In this document: piece after piece, positions 1-8,332 of the stretch | Position numbering within the stretch: the first letter of the stretch is position 1 | Layout: every line of letters starts with the position of its first letter | Assembly (NCBI RefSeq): GCF_965223525.1 | Contig: NZ_CBDCWX010000005.1 | Coordinates: forward strand, 1-64,000 | DNA length: 64,000 nt | DNA from: Leptofilum sp965223525 | GTDB taxonomy: Bacteria > Chloroflexota > Anaerolineae > Promineifilales > Promineifilaceae | Reading direction: 5' to 3' | Program-made: the position numbers and the translations under genes | Notes under the pieces: generated by a model | The model's database searches: none | The model's input: the letters and a program-made list of their open reading frames with translations, nothing else | Told to the model about the DNA's origin: nothing

Positions 1-260
1 CCGGGAAAGAACAACGGCCGTACCACAAACGAATCGGTAGAAATGGCGAAACGCTGGCCGGGCATGGTGAAAACAGCCGCATCCCCCAAATCTTCAAGCT
101 GCTCATTGCGAAACGCAGGCAAAAAGAGATGCTCCACCAATTCCGCCGACAGCTTGCCGCCACCGCCATGCCCCAGCACGATGTTGGGGTAGCTCCGCAG
201 CGGCATCGGGCAGACCCAGCCTTCAAAATCCAAATCATGTGTTACTGGTTTTTGGGTCAA
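1..260 (-). CDS. hypE: Hydrogenase maturation protein HypE, N-terminal part
   Basis: HypE dehydrates the thiocarboxamide made by HypF to a thiocyanate, giving the CN ligand of [NiFe]-hydrogenases. Only about 86 N-terminal codons are present; the gene runs off the left edge. The reading frame contains the family signature LGHGGGGKLSAELVEH and, further on, GDAAVFTMPGQR and STDSFVV, which match the N-terminal ATP-binding half of the AIR synthase-like fold. I chose the TTG at 260 as start because it follows a Shine-Dalgarno-like AAGGAT at short distance and no ATG is available in frame. It is the last gene of a hypF-hypC-hypD-hypE run, 65 bp after hypD, with a repeat hairpin in the gap. Confidence 0.88.
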   Translation of the reverse strand, partial: MTQKPVTHDLDFEGWVCPMPLRSYPNIVLGHGGGGKLSAELVEHLFLPAFRNEQLEDLGDAAVFTMPGQRFAISTDSFVVRPLFFP

Positions 261-281
261 AGTTCATCCTTTTTGGATAGA

Positions 282-320
282 GACTGGAGACTAGAGACTA
301 TCAATCTCTAGTCTCCAGTC
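282..320. repeat. Hairpin of repeat family A between hypD and hypE
   Basis: Perfect 16-bp inverted repeat (282-297 with 305-320) around a 7-nt loop, built from GGAGACT/AGAGACT units. The same units form hairpins at 10748-10816 and occur in frame in the synthase gene. On the + strand a short T run follows. It could act as an attenuator or RNA-stability hairpin inside the hyp operon. Confidence 0.8.
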
Positions 321-325
321 CCCTT

Positions 326-1441
326 TTAATCGGTGACGGCGACGTTTTCTACCGCCACAAAACGGCCGTACTGAAAATAAGCCGCACACGCCCCCTCGCT
401 AGACACCATCGTCGCACCCAGCGGATTGCGGGGCGTACATTCCTTGCCGAAGGCGGCGCACTCGTGGGGCTTAATCATCCCTTGCAGCACCTCACCGCTG
501 CGGCACAGTTCAGATTCTCTGGTTTCGATATGCCCCACGTCAAAGCGAACGGCCGCATCAAAATCCCGGTACGCTTCACTCAACTCCCAGCCGCTTTGCG
601 GAATCAGGCCAATACCGCGCCACTGCCGATCCGTTACGGTGAACACGTCGGCCAGCATTTTTTGGGCGGCGGGATTTCCTTTTTCCGTCACGGCGCGGGG
701 GTAAGCATTTTCTACGGTGGAACGGCCGTTTTCCAACTGCACCACCGTCCGCCGAATCCCCTCCAAAACATCCAGCGGCTCAAAACCAGTCACCACAATT
801 GGCACGTTGTAGGTTTTGGCGATGGGCTTGTATTGCCAATACCCCATCACGCTGCACACATGCCCTGCCGCCAAGAATGCCTGCACGCGGTTCGTCGGCG
901 ACTGCAAAATCACCTCAATCGCTGGTGGCACCAGCACATGAGACACCAGCATTGAAAAGTTCCGCAAATTTTGCTGCTTCGCCAAAAAAACCGCCATCCC
1001 GTTGGCCGGTGCCGTCGTCTCGAAGCCGATGCCGAAGAAAACCACCTCTTTGTCTCGGTTTTCACGGGCAATTTTTACTGCGTCCAGCGGCGAGTAAACA
1101 ACCCGCACGTCACCCCCTTCGCTCTTAACGCGGAACAAATCTTTCTCGCTGCCCGGCACGCGCAGCATATCGCCAAAGGAGCAAAAGATAACGTTGGGGC
1201 GGGCGGCAATGGCCAACGCTTTGTCAATAACGCCCAGCGGCGTCACGCAGACCGGGCAGCCGGGGCCGTGAATGAGTTCGATTTTGTCGGTGAGCAACTG
1301 GTCAATGCCGTTGCGGATAATCGAATGGGTTTGGCCGCCGCACACCTCCATCATTACCCATTTTTGGGTGGCGATTTGGTCAATTTCGGTGAACAGTTTT
1401 TGGGCTAATTCCGGATCACGAAACTCTTCCAAATATTTCAT
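326..1441 (-). CDS. hypD: Hydrogenase maturation protein HypD
   Basis: HypD is the [4Fe-4S] scaffold that, with HypC, carries the Fe(CN)2CO group for [NiFe]-hydrogenase assembly. The 371-residue product matches the usual length of about 370. Visible family motifs are CGGQTHSIIRNGID, GPGCPVCVTP, GFETTAP and the C-terminal cysteine region HECAAFGKECTPRNPLG followed by GACAAYF. The open frame extends 32 codons further upstream, but that extension is translated from a CACAGAG-type intergenic repeat; the start at 1441 (MKYLEEF) has a GAAGGAG ribosome site seven bases before it. The gene lies between hypC and hypE on the same strand, as expected for a hyp operon. Confidence 0.95.
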   Translation of the reverse strand: MKYLEEFRDPELAQKLFTEIDQIATQKWVMMEVCGGQTHSIIRNGIDQLLTDKIELIHGPGCPVCVTPLGVIDKALAIAARPNVIFCSFGDMLRVPGSEKDLFRVKSEGGDVRVVYSPLDAVKIARENRDKEVVFFGIGFETTAPANGMAVFLAKQQNLRNFSMLVSHVLVPPAIEVILQSPTNRVQAFLAAGHVCSVMGYWQYKPIAKTYNVPIVVTGFEPLDVLEGIRRTVVQLENGRSTVENAYPRAVTEKGNPAAQKMLADVFTVTDRQWRGIGLIPQSGWELSEAYRDFDAAVRFDVGHIETRESELCRSGEVLQGMIKPHECAAFGKECTPRNPLGATMVSSEGACAAYFQYGRFVAVENVAVTD

Positions 1442-1558
1442 GCGATTTGCTCCTTCGAAATTAAAAAGCGGAACACAGAGTTGCACAGAGAAGCACTGAG
1501 CTACACGGAGAAAAAGGAGAAATTTGTGGGTTTTCATTCATGATGTTTATGTGCAAAC

Positions 1559-1834
1559 TCATGAAGACGCCTCTTTCAATGTTTCCTCGTCGGCAAGTAG
1601 TTCTTCTTCTAAAACGCCCATCTCGTTAAAAAGTGCCAACGTTTCCAGCGCAGATTCCTCATCGAGCTGGGTGATGGCAAAGCCAACGTGGACGATGGTG
1701 TAGTCACCAACTTCAATCTCTGGCAGGTAGGCCAGGCAGACCTCTTTTTGGATGCCGCTGAAATCCACCTTGCCCATGCGCGTGCCGTTGGCTTCATAAA
1801 TTTCGGTTACTTTTCCAGGTATTCCTAAACACAT
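1559..1834 (-). CDS. hypC: Hydrogenase maturation chaperone HypC
   Basis: Small HypC/HupF chaperone of 91 residues that binds HypD and the hydrogenase large-subunit precursor. It starts with the diagnostic MCLGIPGKV; Cys2 ligates the iron during transfer. The rest (YTIVHVGFAITQLDEESA) fits the beta-barrel and C-terminal helix of the family. It sits 46 bp after hypF, a gap filled by CACAGAGGTCACAGAGG repeats, and 117 bp before hypD, a gap that contains another copy of the same repeat type. Co-transcription with the other hyp genes is likely. Confidence 0.95.
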   Translation of the reverse strand: MCLGIPGKVTEIYEANGTRMGKVDFSGIQKEVCLAYLPEIEVGDYTIVHVGFAITQLDEESALETLALFNEMGVLEEELLADEETLKEASS

Positions 1835-1880
1835 ATGATTCTCCTATTCAGGCCACAGAGGTCACAGAGGTTTATGAGAA

Positions 1881-4271
1881 TTATTGCTGTTTTGATGCAA
1901 TCATGATTTGTCCCAAAGCAAGTCCACCATCATTGGAAGGGACGAGGCGATGGGTGAATATTTCAAAGTTGTGGTGGTGTAAATGGCGCACGGCCGTTTC
2001 CAGCAACATCACATTCTGAAAGACGCCACCACTTAGCGCCACCTGGTTGAAGCCGTGCCGCTGCCGCATTTGCAAACTAAGCTGCAAAATGAGGTTGGCC
2101 ACCGCATTATGAAACTTGGCGGCGATAACGGCCGTTGCCACCCCTGCCCGCAAATCTACCACAATATCAGCAAAAATGGGTGCCGCATCAAAACAACTGT
2201 TTGCTAGTTCAAATTGGTAGCTGGCTTCCACGCCCGGCGCGGCGATTGCCTCTAGCTCAATCGCCGCCTGCCCTTCATACGTCACCTCTTGGCGAACGCC
2301 AATCAAAGCCGCCACCGCATCGAAAAGCCGCCCCATGCTGCTGGTAGGTACGCTGTTCAGGTTTTTGGCTAACTGTTGTTGCAAAATGTGCCGCTCGGCT
2401 CCCGGGCAGGCAGCAACGCAAGGTAACGCATCATCCCAGGGCAGCCCGGCGGCGTGCAGGTGAGCCAACGCGAGGCGATACGGCCGTTTCACCGCCACAT
2501 CTCCCCCGGCCAACGGTACATATTTAAGATGCGCCGCTCGTTCAAACCCTGCATAATCGGCCAGCAGCAGTTCGCCGCCCCACACCGCGCCATCGGTGCC
2601 ATAGCCAGTGCCATCGAAGCTAAAGCCTATGATGGGGGTACGGCCGTCTAGCCGATGCTCGGCCAAGAGGCTGGCAACGTGGGCATGATGGTGCTGCACA
2701 GCCACCACCGGCACGTCTGTTTGTTCATGCGCCCAGCGGGTGGAGAGGTAGCCGGGATGCAAATCGCAAACCAGCTTTTCTGGCTCGGTGCGGAAGATGG
2801 CTTTGTAGTGGGAAACGGCCGTAGCAAAAGCGTCCAGCGTCTCCAAATTTTCCATATCGCCGATGTGTTGGCTCATGTAGCCGTAGTCGCCTTTGGCCAA
2901 ACAAAACGTGCTTTTCAATTCTCCCCCCACCGCCAGCGTCGGCGGCACGGCCGCTGGCAACTTCACAGGGAAAGGCGCGTAGCCGCGTGAACGACGGACA
3001 GGTAACAAGTTATCGGTTATCAGTAATCCGTTATCAGTGGTCGGTCTATTGATTACCGACAATGGATTAGGGATTACGCGAACCACCGAGTCGTCGCAAC
3101 GGCCGTAAATCTCGCGGTTGTGCATCAGAAAGGCGTCAGCTAGAGTGGAAAGTTGTTCACGGGCTTCGTTATTGTCCTTGACGATGGGTTCGTTGCTGAA
3201 ATTAGCGGAGGTCATAACAAGAACTGGAGTGTGGAGAGTGGGGACTGGCGATTGAAAGTCTAACAGGAGGTGGTGGAGCGGCGTGTAGGGCAGCATGACC
3301 CCGATGGTGTTGTTGCTGGGAGCGACCAGCTTGGAGAGCGGATTGTTTGCTTTTTGGTGGAGGAGCAAAATCGGCCGTTCTTTGCTGGTGAGCAGCGCTT
3401 CTTCCTCTTCTGAAAGATGGGCAAATTGGCGCACAGTGGCCACGTCGCGAGCCATGACGGCAAATGGTTTATCTACGCGCCCCTTGCGTTCGCGCAGCGT
3501 TGCCAACGCCACATCGCTGGTAGCATCACACGCTAGATGAAAGCCCCCCAGCCCCTTCACCGCCACAATCCGCCCCGCCGCCAGCAATTCCTGCACCGCC
3601 ACAATCGCCGCCTCACCCCTCACTGATAACTGAACACCGTTTACTGAATACTGTTCACTTTCCTCCAGCCAGACCCCCGGCCCACACATCCCACACGCAT
3701 TCGGCTGGGCGTGAAAACGGCGGTCTTGCGGATTATCGTACTCGGCCTGGCAATCGGCACACATCGCAAATTCGGCCATCGTGGTCAACGGGCGATCATA
3801 GGGGATGTCCTTGATGATGGTGAAGCGGGGGCCGCAGTTGGTGCAGTTGGTGAATGGATAGCGGTGGCGGCGGTTTTGCGGATCAAACAGTTCGCTCAGA
3901 CAATCGTCGCACAGGGTAATGTCGGGGGAGATGAGCGTGTTGGTAGCCGCTTGCGCCTGGCTGTGTGTAATGACGAAGTTGCGGCTATTTTGCACGGGCA
4001 GTTCAGCAACGAAGATTTGCTCAATGTGCGCCAGCGGTGGCTGGTTGTGGGTAAGCGCGTGCTGGAATTGGGCAACGGCCGTTGTCGTCCCCTCAATTTC
4101 TATAAACACGCCGCTGCTGTTGTTGCCCACAAAACCAGTTAAATTGTGCTGCTTGGCTAAACCATACACAAACGGCCGAAAACCAACCCCTTGCACCACG
4201 CCCTGCACCTTCAGGCGTTGGCGAACAGTTTGTACAGCAGGCTGCGTAGCCGATGTTGCTTGCTGAGTCAT
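1881..4271 (-). CDS. hypF: Carbamoyltransferase HypF
   Basis: HypF uses carbamoyl phosphate and ATP to carbamoylate the C-terminal Cys of HypE, the first step of cyanide-ligand synthesis. The 796 residues show the standard order: acylphosphatase domain (about 17-105, VQGVVQGVGFRPFVYG), two C4 zinc fingers (CDDC...CTNCGPRFT and CADC...CGMCGP), YrdC-like domain (KGLGGFHLACDA, VMTSANFSNEP) and Kae1-like carbamoyltransferase domain (VQHHHAHVASLLAEH, FSFDGTGYG). Three loops look inserted: DNA at about 3001-3060, 3225-3260 and 3624-3662 consists of the same TAATCAGT/GGAGACTGG-type repeats that fill intergenic gaps, yet remains in frame. First gene of the hyp operon. No clear Shine-Dalgarno precedes the ATG. 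Confidence 0.95.
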   Translation of the reverse strand: MTQQATSATQPAVQTVRQRLKVQGVVQGVGFRPFVYGLAKQHNLTGFVGNNSSGVFIEIEGTTTAVAQFQHALTHNQPPLAHIEQIFVAELPVQNSRNFVITHSQAQAATNTLISPDITLCDDCLSELFDPQNRRHRYPFTNCTNCGPRFTIIKDIPYDRPLTTMAEFAMCADCQAEYDNPQDRRFHAQPNACGMCGPGVWLEESEQYSVNGVQLSVRGEAAIVAVQELLAAGRIVAVKGLGGFHLACDATSDVALATLRERKGRVDKPFAVMARDVATVRQFAHLSEEEEALLTSKERPILLLHQKANNPLSKLVAPSNNTIGVMLPYTPLHHLLLDFQSPVPTLHTPVLVMTSANFSNEPIVKDNNEAREQLSTLADAFLMHNREIYGRCDDSVVRVIPNPLSVINRPTTDNGLLITDNLLPVRRSRGYAPFPVKLPAAVPPTLAVGGELKSTFCLAKGDYGYMSQHIGDMENLETLDAFATAVSHYKAIFRTEPEKLVCDLHPGYLSTRWAHEQTDVPVVAVQHHHAHVASLLAEHRLDGRTPIIGFSFDGTGYGTDGAVWGGELLLADYAGFERAAHLKYVPLAGGDVAVKRPYRLALAHLHAAGLPWDDALPCVAACPGAERHILQQQLAKNLNSVPTSSMGRLFDAVAALIGVRQEVTYEGQAAIELEAIAAPGVEASYQFELANSCFDAAPIFADIVVDLRAGVATAVIAAKFHNAVANLILQLSLQMRQRHGFNQVALSGGVFQNVMLLETAVRHLHHHNFEIFTHRLVPSNDGGLALGQIMIASKQQ

Positions 4272-4496
4272 GGCACAATTTTACATCAACCTGCTCCACA
4301 ATGGGCTGCGCCGAATGACATCATTACCATGTGCCTTTGTTCATATCAATAGAACTTACGCATGTCTAGATTTAATTGGGCTCGTAGTCAGCAATATGCT
4401 ATTTTATAGATGTTCAGCTTCTTTATATTTGGGGAGCCTTAGGTGGTGGTGAACTGGCACACGGCCGTTCGCAACCACACTTTTTGGAGGAAGATT

Positions 4497-4706
4497 GTGT
4501 CTGAAAGTGTTTACAAAGTAATCGAACTTGTGGGAACCAGTGAAGAATCTTGGGAGAAAGCAGCGATAGCGGCCGTAGAACGCGCCGCCGAAACGCTACG
4601 CGATCTGCGTATTGCTGAGGTTGTGGAGCAAGATATGCAGATCGAGAATGGGAAAGTGGTTAGTTATCGTACAAAGGTCAAAGTGTCCTTCAAGTTTGAC
4701 GGCTAA
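4497..4706 (+). CDS. Dodecin family flavin-binding protein
   Basis: Dodecins are small dodecameric proteins that store or buffer flavins. The 69-residue product matches the family in length and sequence: SVYKVIELVGTSEESW near the N terminus, the helix AAIAAVERAAETLRDLR, and the two closing strands EVVEQDMQIENGKV and YRTKVKVSFKF. Trp in SEESW corresponds to the flavin-stacking region. I chose the GTG at 4497 because TTTTTGGAGG lies seven bases upstream; the upstream open frame (GTG codons from 4443) has no such site. It stands alone, divergent from hypF, and ends at a strong terminator hairpin. Confidence 0.9.
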   Translation: MSESVYKVIELVGTSEESWEKAAIAAVERAAETLRDLRIAEVVEQDMQIENGKVVSYRTKVKVSFKFDG

Positions 4707-4746
4707 CATAGTCGTCAATCGACAACTTAGTTCTTCAAAGAATATT

Positions 4747-4787
4747 GCGTATTGCGTAGAAGATGACGGAATACGCAATACGCTTTT
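4747..4787 (+). terminator. Rho-independent terminator after dodecin
   Basis: Perfect 12-bp stem (4747-4758 with 4772-4783, GCGTATTGCGTA) with a 13-nt loop followed by TTTTCTCCC. It lies 40 bp after the dodecin stop codon and just before the convergent gene that ends at 4816. Confidence 0.85.
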
Positions 4788-4815
4788 CTCCCTTCTGTAC
4801 CTATTTCATCCGATA

Positions 4816-5205
4816 TTAACTGAATCTTACCTGCGGGCGGCGGGGGCGCAGGGGCACCTTTTGCAAAAAGGGGAAGGCGGGTTGCCAGGAGGGGGCGGCA
4901 GGCGTAGGCATCGCTTTGCGGGCGGGCTGGCACTCGTCGGCACGGATGAGCCACTCGCGCCGCACGGCTACACGGGCTTCCTGGTAGCTGGTGCGGGTAC
5001 GCCTCGCTTCAAACGTCGCCAGCCGATCCAGCAACGCATCGGGAACGGCCGTATTGTCCAAATAATATACAGGCACATCCCCCCAACGCTGGGTGCAGGC
5101 TAGATGGGGCAATGGGAATTTTACGGGGAGTTCGGTACGGCCATAAACATGCTCCCACCGCTTGGCTCTATTTTCATTGATTGGTGTAATCACATACTGT
5201 GCCAT
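4816..5205 (-). CDS. Hypothetical protein with LexA-like operator
   Basis: I do not recognise this 129-residue protein. The first 75 residues look folded (MAQYVITPINENRAKRWEHV, then VPVYYLDNTAVPDALLDRL), while the C-terminal 40 are Pro/Arg-rich and basic. No signal peptide or membrane segment is seen. The ATG follows AAGGATAACC. Upstream is an unusually clear control region: -35 TAGACA, 17-bp spacer, -10 TAAAAT, and a 16-bp perfect palindrome covering the expected transcription start. That palindrome contains GAAC-N4-GTTC, the Gram-positive-type LexA box, so damage-inducible expression is a testable idea. It converges on the dodecin gene. Confidence 0.6.
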   Translation of the reverse strand: MAQYVITPINENRAKRWEHVYGRTELPVKFPLPHLACTQRWGDVPVYYLDNTAVPDALLDRLATFEARRTRTSYQEARVAVRREWLIRADECQPARKAMPTPAAPSWQPAFPFLQKVPLRPRRPQVRFS

Positions 5206-5421
5206 TTTGGTTATCCTTATCTAGTTATAGAACAATTGTTCTAATTTTAGCATAGAACAACTTGCTTGTCTACCTACTTCTTTACCAGCGGAATAATAAT
5301 ATCCAGAGTGGATATTCTCTTAAATTCAAGAATTTATACGACACGATGTAAACACATAAGTGCTTGACTTGGTGGAGGGTTTAATAGAATGTAATGAAAA
5401 ATTTTTACAAAAGGAAAGCAA
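5206..5421. other. Divergent intergenic region
   Basis: Besides the operator just described, it holds two further inverted repeats nearer the + strand gene: ATATCC-N5-GGATAT (5299-5315) and AAATTC-AA-GAATTT (5322-5335). A TTGACT box (about 5364) may be a -35 element for the membrane protein gene, but I see no well-spaced -10. Confidence 0.5.
5228..5272 (-). promoter_or_regulatory. Promoter with overlapping palindromic operator (LexA-box-like)
   Basis: Reading the minus strand: -35 TAGACA (5267-5272), 17-bp spacer, -10 TAAAAT (5244-5249), then the perfect palindrome TAGAACAATTGTTCTA (5228-5243). A third half-site TAGAACAA lies at 5253-5260 inside the spacer, so a repressor could bind in two registers. 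GAAC-AATT-GTTC fits the GAAC-N4-GTTC consensus known for Bacillus-type LexA. That LexA itself binds here is inference. Confidence 0.65.
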
Positions 5422-6051
5422 ATGGCGAACACCAAAATTACGCTTGCAAAGAATTCAGCTTTGTCGAAGCTTGCAATAATTTGTCTTCTCTACGGAGCTG
5501 TTTCAATTATTTTGACAGCACTCCAGTGGTTCCTTGTACGTTTTTTAACTCCTTTTTTGATGGCACCAGCCTTACTGTGTTCATGGGGTTTATTTGCTAT
5601 ATTGATGTTAATAACAATCGTGTACTTTTTTCGTGAAGTAAGAAAAACCCCTAAGAAAGCCAGCCTCCCTCTATTGATTAACATTGTTACGTTCTTGATC
5701 TTGTGGTTCGTACCGTTTACATCTCTTTGGCTTGAATTTGAGTTCAAATTGAACAAGAGTCAATATGATGAAATTGTACTAATGGTAGAAAACGAACAAA
5801 TTCAACCCGGAGAAATTGGTCTTGCACAATTGCCGCCTGGATATGAAAATGTTTCAAGAGGTGGGCAAATTATCATTCAAAAAGAAAACGGTGTGACTAG
5901 CGTCTTCTTTTTTACTTTTCGTGGCGTTTTAGATAGTTTTTCGGGATACATGTATCGCTCAGATGATACACCACCGCCCAAAAATTTTATCGGCGATTGG
6001 TTCCAAATTGAAAGAAAGGAATCACACTGGTTTTTTTGTGCGTCCCAGTAA
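5422..6051 (+). CDS. Hypothetical membrane protein
   Basis: Unrecognised 209-residue protein. Residues 15-35, 40-70 and about 84-105 are hydrophobic (for example LAIICLLYGAVSIILTALQ and LLINIVTFLILWFVPF) and would form three, possibly four, membrane segments. The remaining 100 residues form a soluble domain with a PGEIGLAQLPPGYENVSRGG stretch and several aromatic beta strands. AAAGGAAAG precedes the ATG. The gene is clearly richer in A+T than its neighbours and has none of the ACGGCCGT palindromes, which hints at recent acquisition. It ends at a terminator shared with the convergent tRNA gene. Confidence 0.65.
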   Translation: MANTKITLAKNSALSKLAIICLLYGAVSIILTALQWFLVRFLTPFLMAPALLCSWGLFAILMLITIVYFFREVRKTPKKASLPLLINIVTFLILWFVPFTSLWLEFEFKLNKSQYDEIVLMVENEQIQPGEIGLAQLPPGYENVSRGGQIIIQKENGVTSVFFFTFRGVLDSFSGYMYRSDDTPPPKNFIGDWFQIERKESHWFFCASQ

Positions 6052-6053
6052 GA

Positions 6054-6082
6054 AAAAAGCTCGCCGAATTGGCGAGCTTTTT
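6054..6082. terminator. Bidirectional terminator
   Basis: Perfect stem AAAAAGCTCGCC / GGCGAGCTTTTT with a 5-nt loop and T runs on both strands. It serves the membrane protein gene on the + strand and the tRNA-Arg on the minus strand. Confidence 0.88.
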
Positions 6083-6093
6083 CTATGTCTGTG

Positions 6094-6167
6094 TGCCCCT
6101 GCCAGAATTCGAATCTGGAACCTTTGCCTTCGGAGGGCAACACTCTATCCAATTGAGCTACAGGGGC
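6094..6167 (-). tRNA. tRNA-Arg (anticodon CCG)
   Basis: Read on the minus strand, a complete cloverleaf is visible: acceptor GCCCCTG/CAGGGGC with discriminator A, D-arm AGCTCAATTGGATAGAGT, anticodon stem TTGCC/GGCAA with loop CTCCGAA giving anticodon CCG, and T-arm CCAGATTCGAATCTGG-like with TTCGAAT loop. The CCA end is not encoded. This tRNA reads CGG codons. Confidence 0.93.
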
Positions 6168-6231
6168 GTTTTGTTGCGGGCGGATTTTGCCATACGGTCT
6201 GGTAAAAGTCAAATATGGTGAACGGTGTTCC

Positions 6232-6309
6232 GTCGTCGGTAATCGGTGAACGGTCTGTACGCAAAGCGGTCGCCCAGCGACATTACTGACCTACCGATTA
6301 CTGATAACC
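6232..6309. repeat. Family B repeat (TAATCGGT/ACCGATTA) after BCCP gene
   Basis: Imperfect inverted repeat made of GTCGGTAATCGGTGAACGGT and ACCTACCGATTACTGATAACCG units between the tRNA gene and the stop of the biotin carrier gene. Related elements occur at 9959-10030, 47609-47645, 57333-57364 and 58982-59011. Confidence 0.7.
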
Positions 6310-6312
6310 GCC

Positions 6313-6810
6313 TCAACTGATCTCAACCAGCAGCGTGTTGCTTGCCACCGTCTCACCAGGGGCAACGTGAATGGCTTCCACACGGCCGTTCGTTGGCGAA
6401 CGCACTTCATTTTCCATCTTCATTGCTTCCAAGATGACAATGGGCTGCCCAGCCGCGACTTCTTCACCAACCTCCACCAAATAGCGAGCGATGAGGCCAG
6501 GGATGGGTGCTTTGAGACGGCCGTCGCCGCTGCGGTGTCGGGGAGCCATGGCCTCTAAATCGCGCACTTCGATGGGATGCAGCCCGTTGTTGCCCGCCAC
6601 CCAGCGCAAATCGGGATCGAACAACAGTTCATACGGCCGTTCGTCCACTATCATCCAGGTGTGATCATTGATCGGCGCATTGGGGTTGGGAATTTGCACC
6701 ATCACGGTTTCACCATTCACCTGCACGGTAAGGCTGTTAGCCTGCGGCGTGGGACGGTCAAAGCTGATTTCATATGGTTCTTCGTTTAAGGTGATCAGTA
6801 ATTTACTCAT
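6313..6810 (-). CDS. Acyl-CoA carboxylase biotin carrier subunit
   Basis: Biotin carboxyl carrier subunit of a split acyl-CoA carboxylase. The last 75 residues are a biotinyl domain (LKAPIPGLIARYLVEVGEEV, then EAMKMEN with Lys131 as biotinylation site). Residues 1-90 contain two beta-rich stretches ending in VDERPYELLFDP, similar to the linker domain that joins biotin carboxylase and carrier in propionyl-CoA carboxylase alpha chains; here it is a separate 165-residue protein. It lies 25 bp after the biotin carboxylase gene and is the last gene of the 21.3-6.3 kb locus. Biotin ligase acts on it after translation. Confidence 0.92.
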   Translation of the reverse strand: MSKLLITLNEEPYEISFDRPTPQANSLTVQVNGETVMVQIPNPNAPINDHTWMIVDERPYELLFDPDLRWVAGNNGLHPIEVRDLEAMAPRHRSGDGRLKAPIPGLIARYLVEVGEEVAAGQPIVILEAMKMENEVRSPTNGRVEAIHVAPGETVASNTLLVEIS

Positions 6811-6835
6811 TGGAATTTCTAACTGTGTTAGTCAC

Positions 6836-8317
6836 TTACTGCGGCAGCCGCCGACTGTCTTTGTGCCAACCGCTTTGCCACCGTTCAGGCGTGGTTGGGT
6901 TAAACAGTTGATGACGCCGGGCAAAGTGAACGGCCGTAATCACCGCCAGATCACGCAATTGCACCTCAGAATCATCCCCGTTGGCGGTGGGTTTGGTAAA
7001 AAAGCTCGTGTTGTAATGTGCCCGCGCAAAAGCAGATGTGTGCATAATGCGCTGCATGAGCGGTAAATTGGTTGGCGTGCCCGCCAACACAAAATCGGCC
7101 AACGCACTCTTCATGCGTGCCAAACAAACATCCCGGTCTGCGCCCCAAGTGGTGAGCTTGGCCACGAGCGGATCGTAGTTTGGCGGCACATGGCATCCGT
7201 TGTAAACGTAGGTGTCAATGCGTACCTGTGGCCCTGTTGGCAGCCGCACCTCGGTAAGCTGCCCTGGGCTAGGCAAAAAGTTTTGCCACGGATCGTGGGC
7301 ATTCAGGCGGCAGGTCATCGCCCAACCGGTAAAGGTAATCTCGTTTTGCGTCCAGGCCAGTGGTTCACCTGCGGCTACAAGAAGTTGTTGCCGCACCAGG
7401 TCAATGCCCGTCAACATTTCGGTAATGGGATGCTCTACCTGTATGCGCGCCTTGATTTCGCTGAAATAGAAATTTCCTTCGCCATCCAGCAAAAATTCCA
7501 CCGTACCCACATTTTGGTAATTAAACAGCTTGCCAATAGCCAAAGCCGTTTGCAAAATCGCTTCGCGCTGAGCGTCGTTGAGAATAGGAGAGGGCGCTTC
7601 TTCAATGATTTTTTGGTTGCCAACAATGATCGAGCCTTCTCGTTCACCTAGATGTACCAGGTTGCCATGCTGGTCGCCCAGCAACTGTACACCAATTTGG
7701 TGAGCAGGCAGCAAGGCACGTTCCAAATAAAGATGTTCGTTGCCAAAGACGGCACGGGATTCGGCGGAAGCGCGCTGTACGGCCGTTGCCAACTGTTCGG
7801 GTTTATACACCAGGCGTTCTCCCCGGCCGCGCCCACCGTGGCACGATTTAATCACGAGCGGATAGCCTATTTCTGCGGCTGTGGCGCTGATGGTTTCAAT
7901 ATCATCAACATCCAGGCAAGCGGGTGAGTTGAGAACAGTCGGGAAACCCGCCGCACGTACAATTGCCAATACATCAACCTTAGCGCGAACCGCGTCAATG
8001 ACCTCGGCGGGCGGCCCAATGAAGCAAATTCCTGCATCTTGACAAGCACGAACAAAAGACGGCCGTTCCGCCAAAAAACCATAGCCCGGATGCACCGCAT
8101 CCACTTCATATGCCAGGGCAATCTGAATGATCGTCGTCTCATCCAAGAAGGTTTCTGGGGAAGGCAACCGTACGCAAAAATCGGCCAGCCGCACATGCAG
8201 CGACTCAACATCGCTTTCGTCGTACAGCACCACCGTTTCAATACCCATCTCGCGGCAGGTACGAATCGCGCGCACTGCAATTTCGCCCCGGTTTGCAATT
8301 AAAATTCGTTTGAACAT
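6836..8317 (-). CDS. Divergent biotin carboxylase subunit
   Basis: ATP-grasp biotin carboxylase of 493 residues (MFKRILIANRGEIAVRAIRT start), expected to carboxylate biotin on the neighbouring carrier. It keeps the overall fold, the IEEAPSP motif and RIQVEHPITEM, but several normally invariant stretches differ: the glycine loop reads HGGRGRGERLV rather than GGGGKGMR, the ERDCSIQRRHQK segment reads EREGSIIVGNQK, EMNTR reads EIKAR, and RINAEDP reads RLNAHDP. The second biotin carboxylase in this window (44538-46499) has the canonical forms. Whether this one is fully active is uncertain. A clean GAGGAAAAA site precedes the ATG. C-terminal 40 residues are a PccA-like extension. Confidence 0.9.
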   Translation of the reverse strand: MFKRILIANRGEIAVRAIRTCREMGIETVVLYDESDVESLHVRLADFCVRLPSPETFLDETTIIQIALAYEVDAVHPGYGFLAERPSFVRACQDAGICFIGPPAEVIDAVRAKVDVLAIVRAAGFPTVLNSPACLDVDDIETISATAAEIGYPLVIKSCHGGRGRGERLVYKPEQLATAVQRASAESRAVFGNEHLYLERALLPAHQIGVQLLGDQHGNLVHLGEREGSIIVGNQKIIEEAPSPILNDAQREAILQTALAIGKLFNYQNVGTVEFLLDGEGNFYFSEIKARIQVEHPITEMLTGIDLVRQQLLVAAGEPLAWTQNEITFTGWAMTCRLNAHDPWQNFLPSPGQLTEVRLPTGPQVRIDTYVYNGCHVPPNYDPLVAKLTTWGADRDVCLARMKSALADFVLAGTPTNLPLMQRIMHTSAFARAHYNTSFFTKPTANGDDSEVQLRDLAVITAVHFARRHQLFNPTTPERWQSGWHKDSRRLPQ

Positions 8318-8332
8318 TTTTTCCTCAGGGAG

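Noticed and set aside
4270..4452. Plus-strand open frame upstream of dodecin
   Set aside because: No ribosome site, no recognisable protein pattern, and it overlaps the hypF start region; better read as intergenic DNA.
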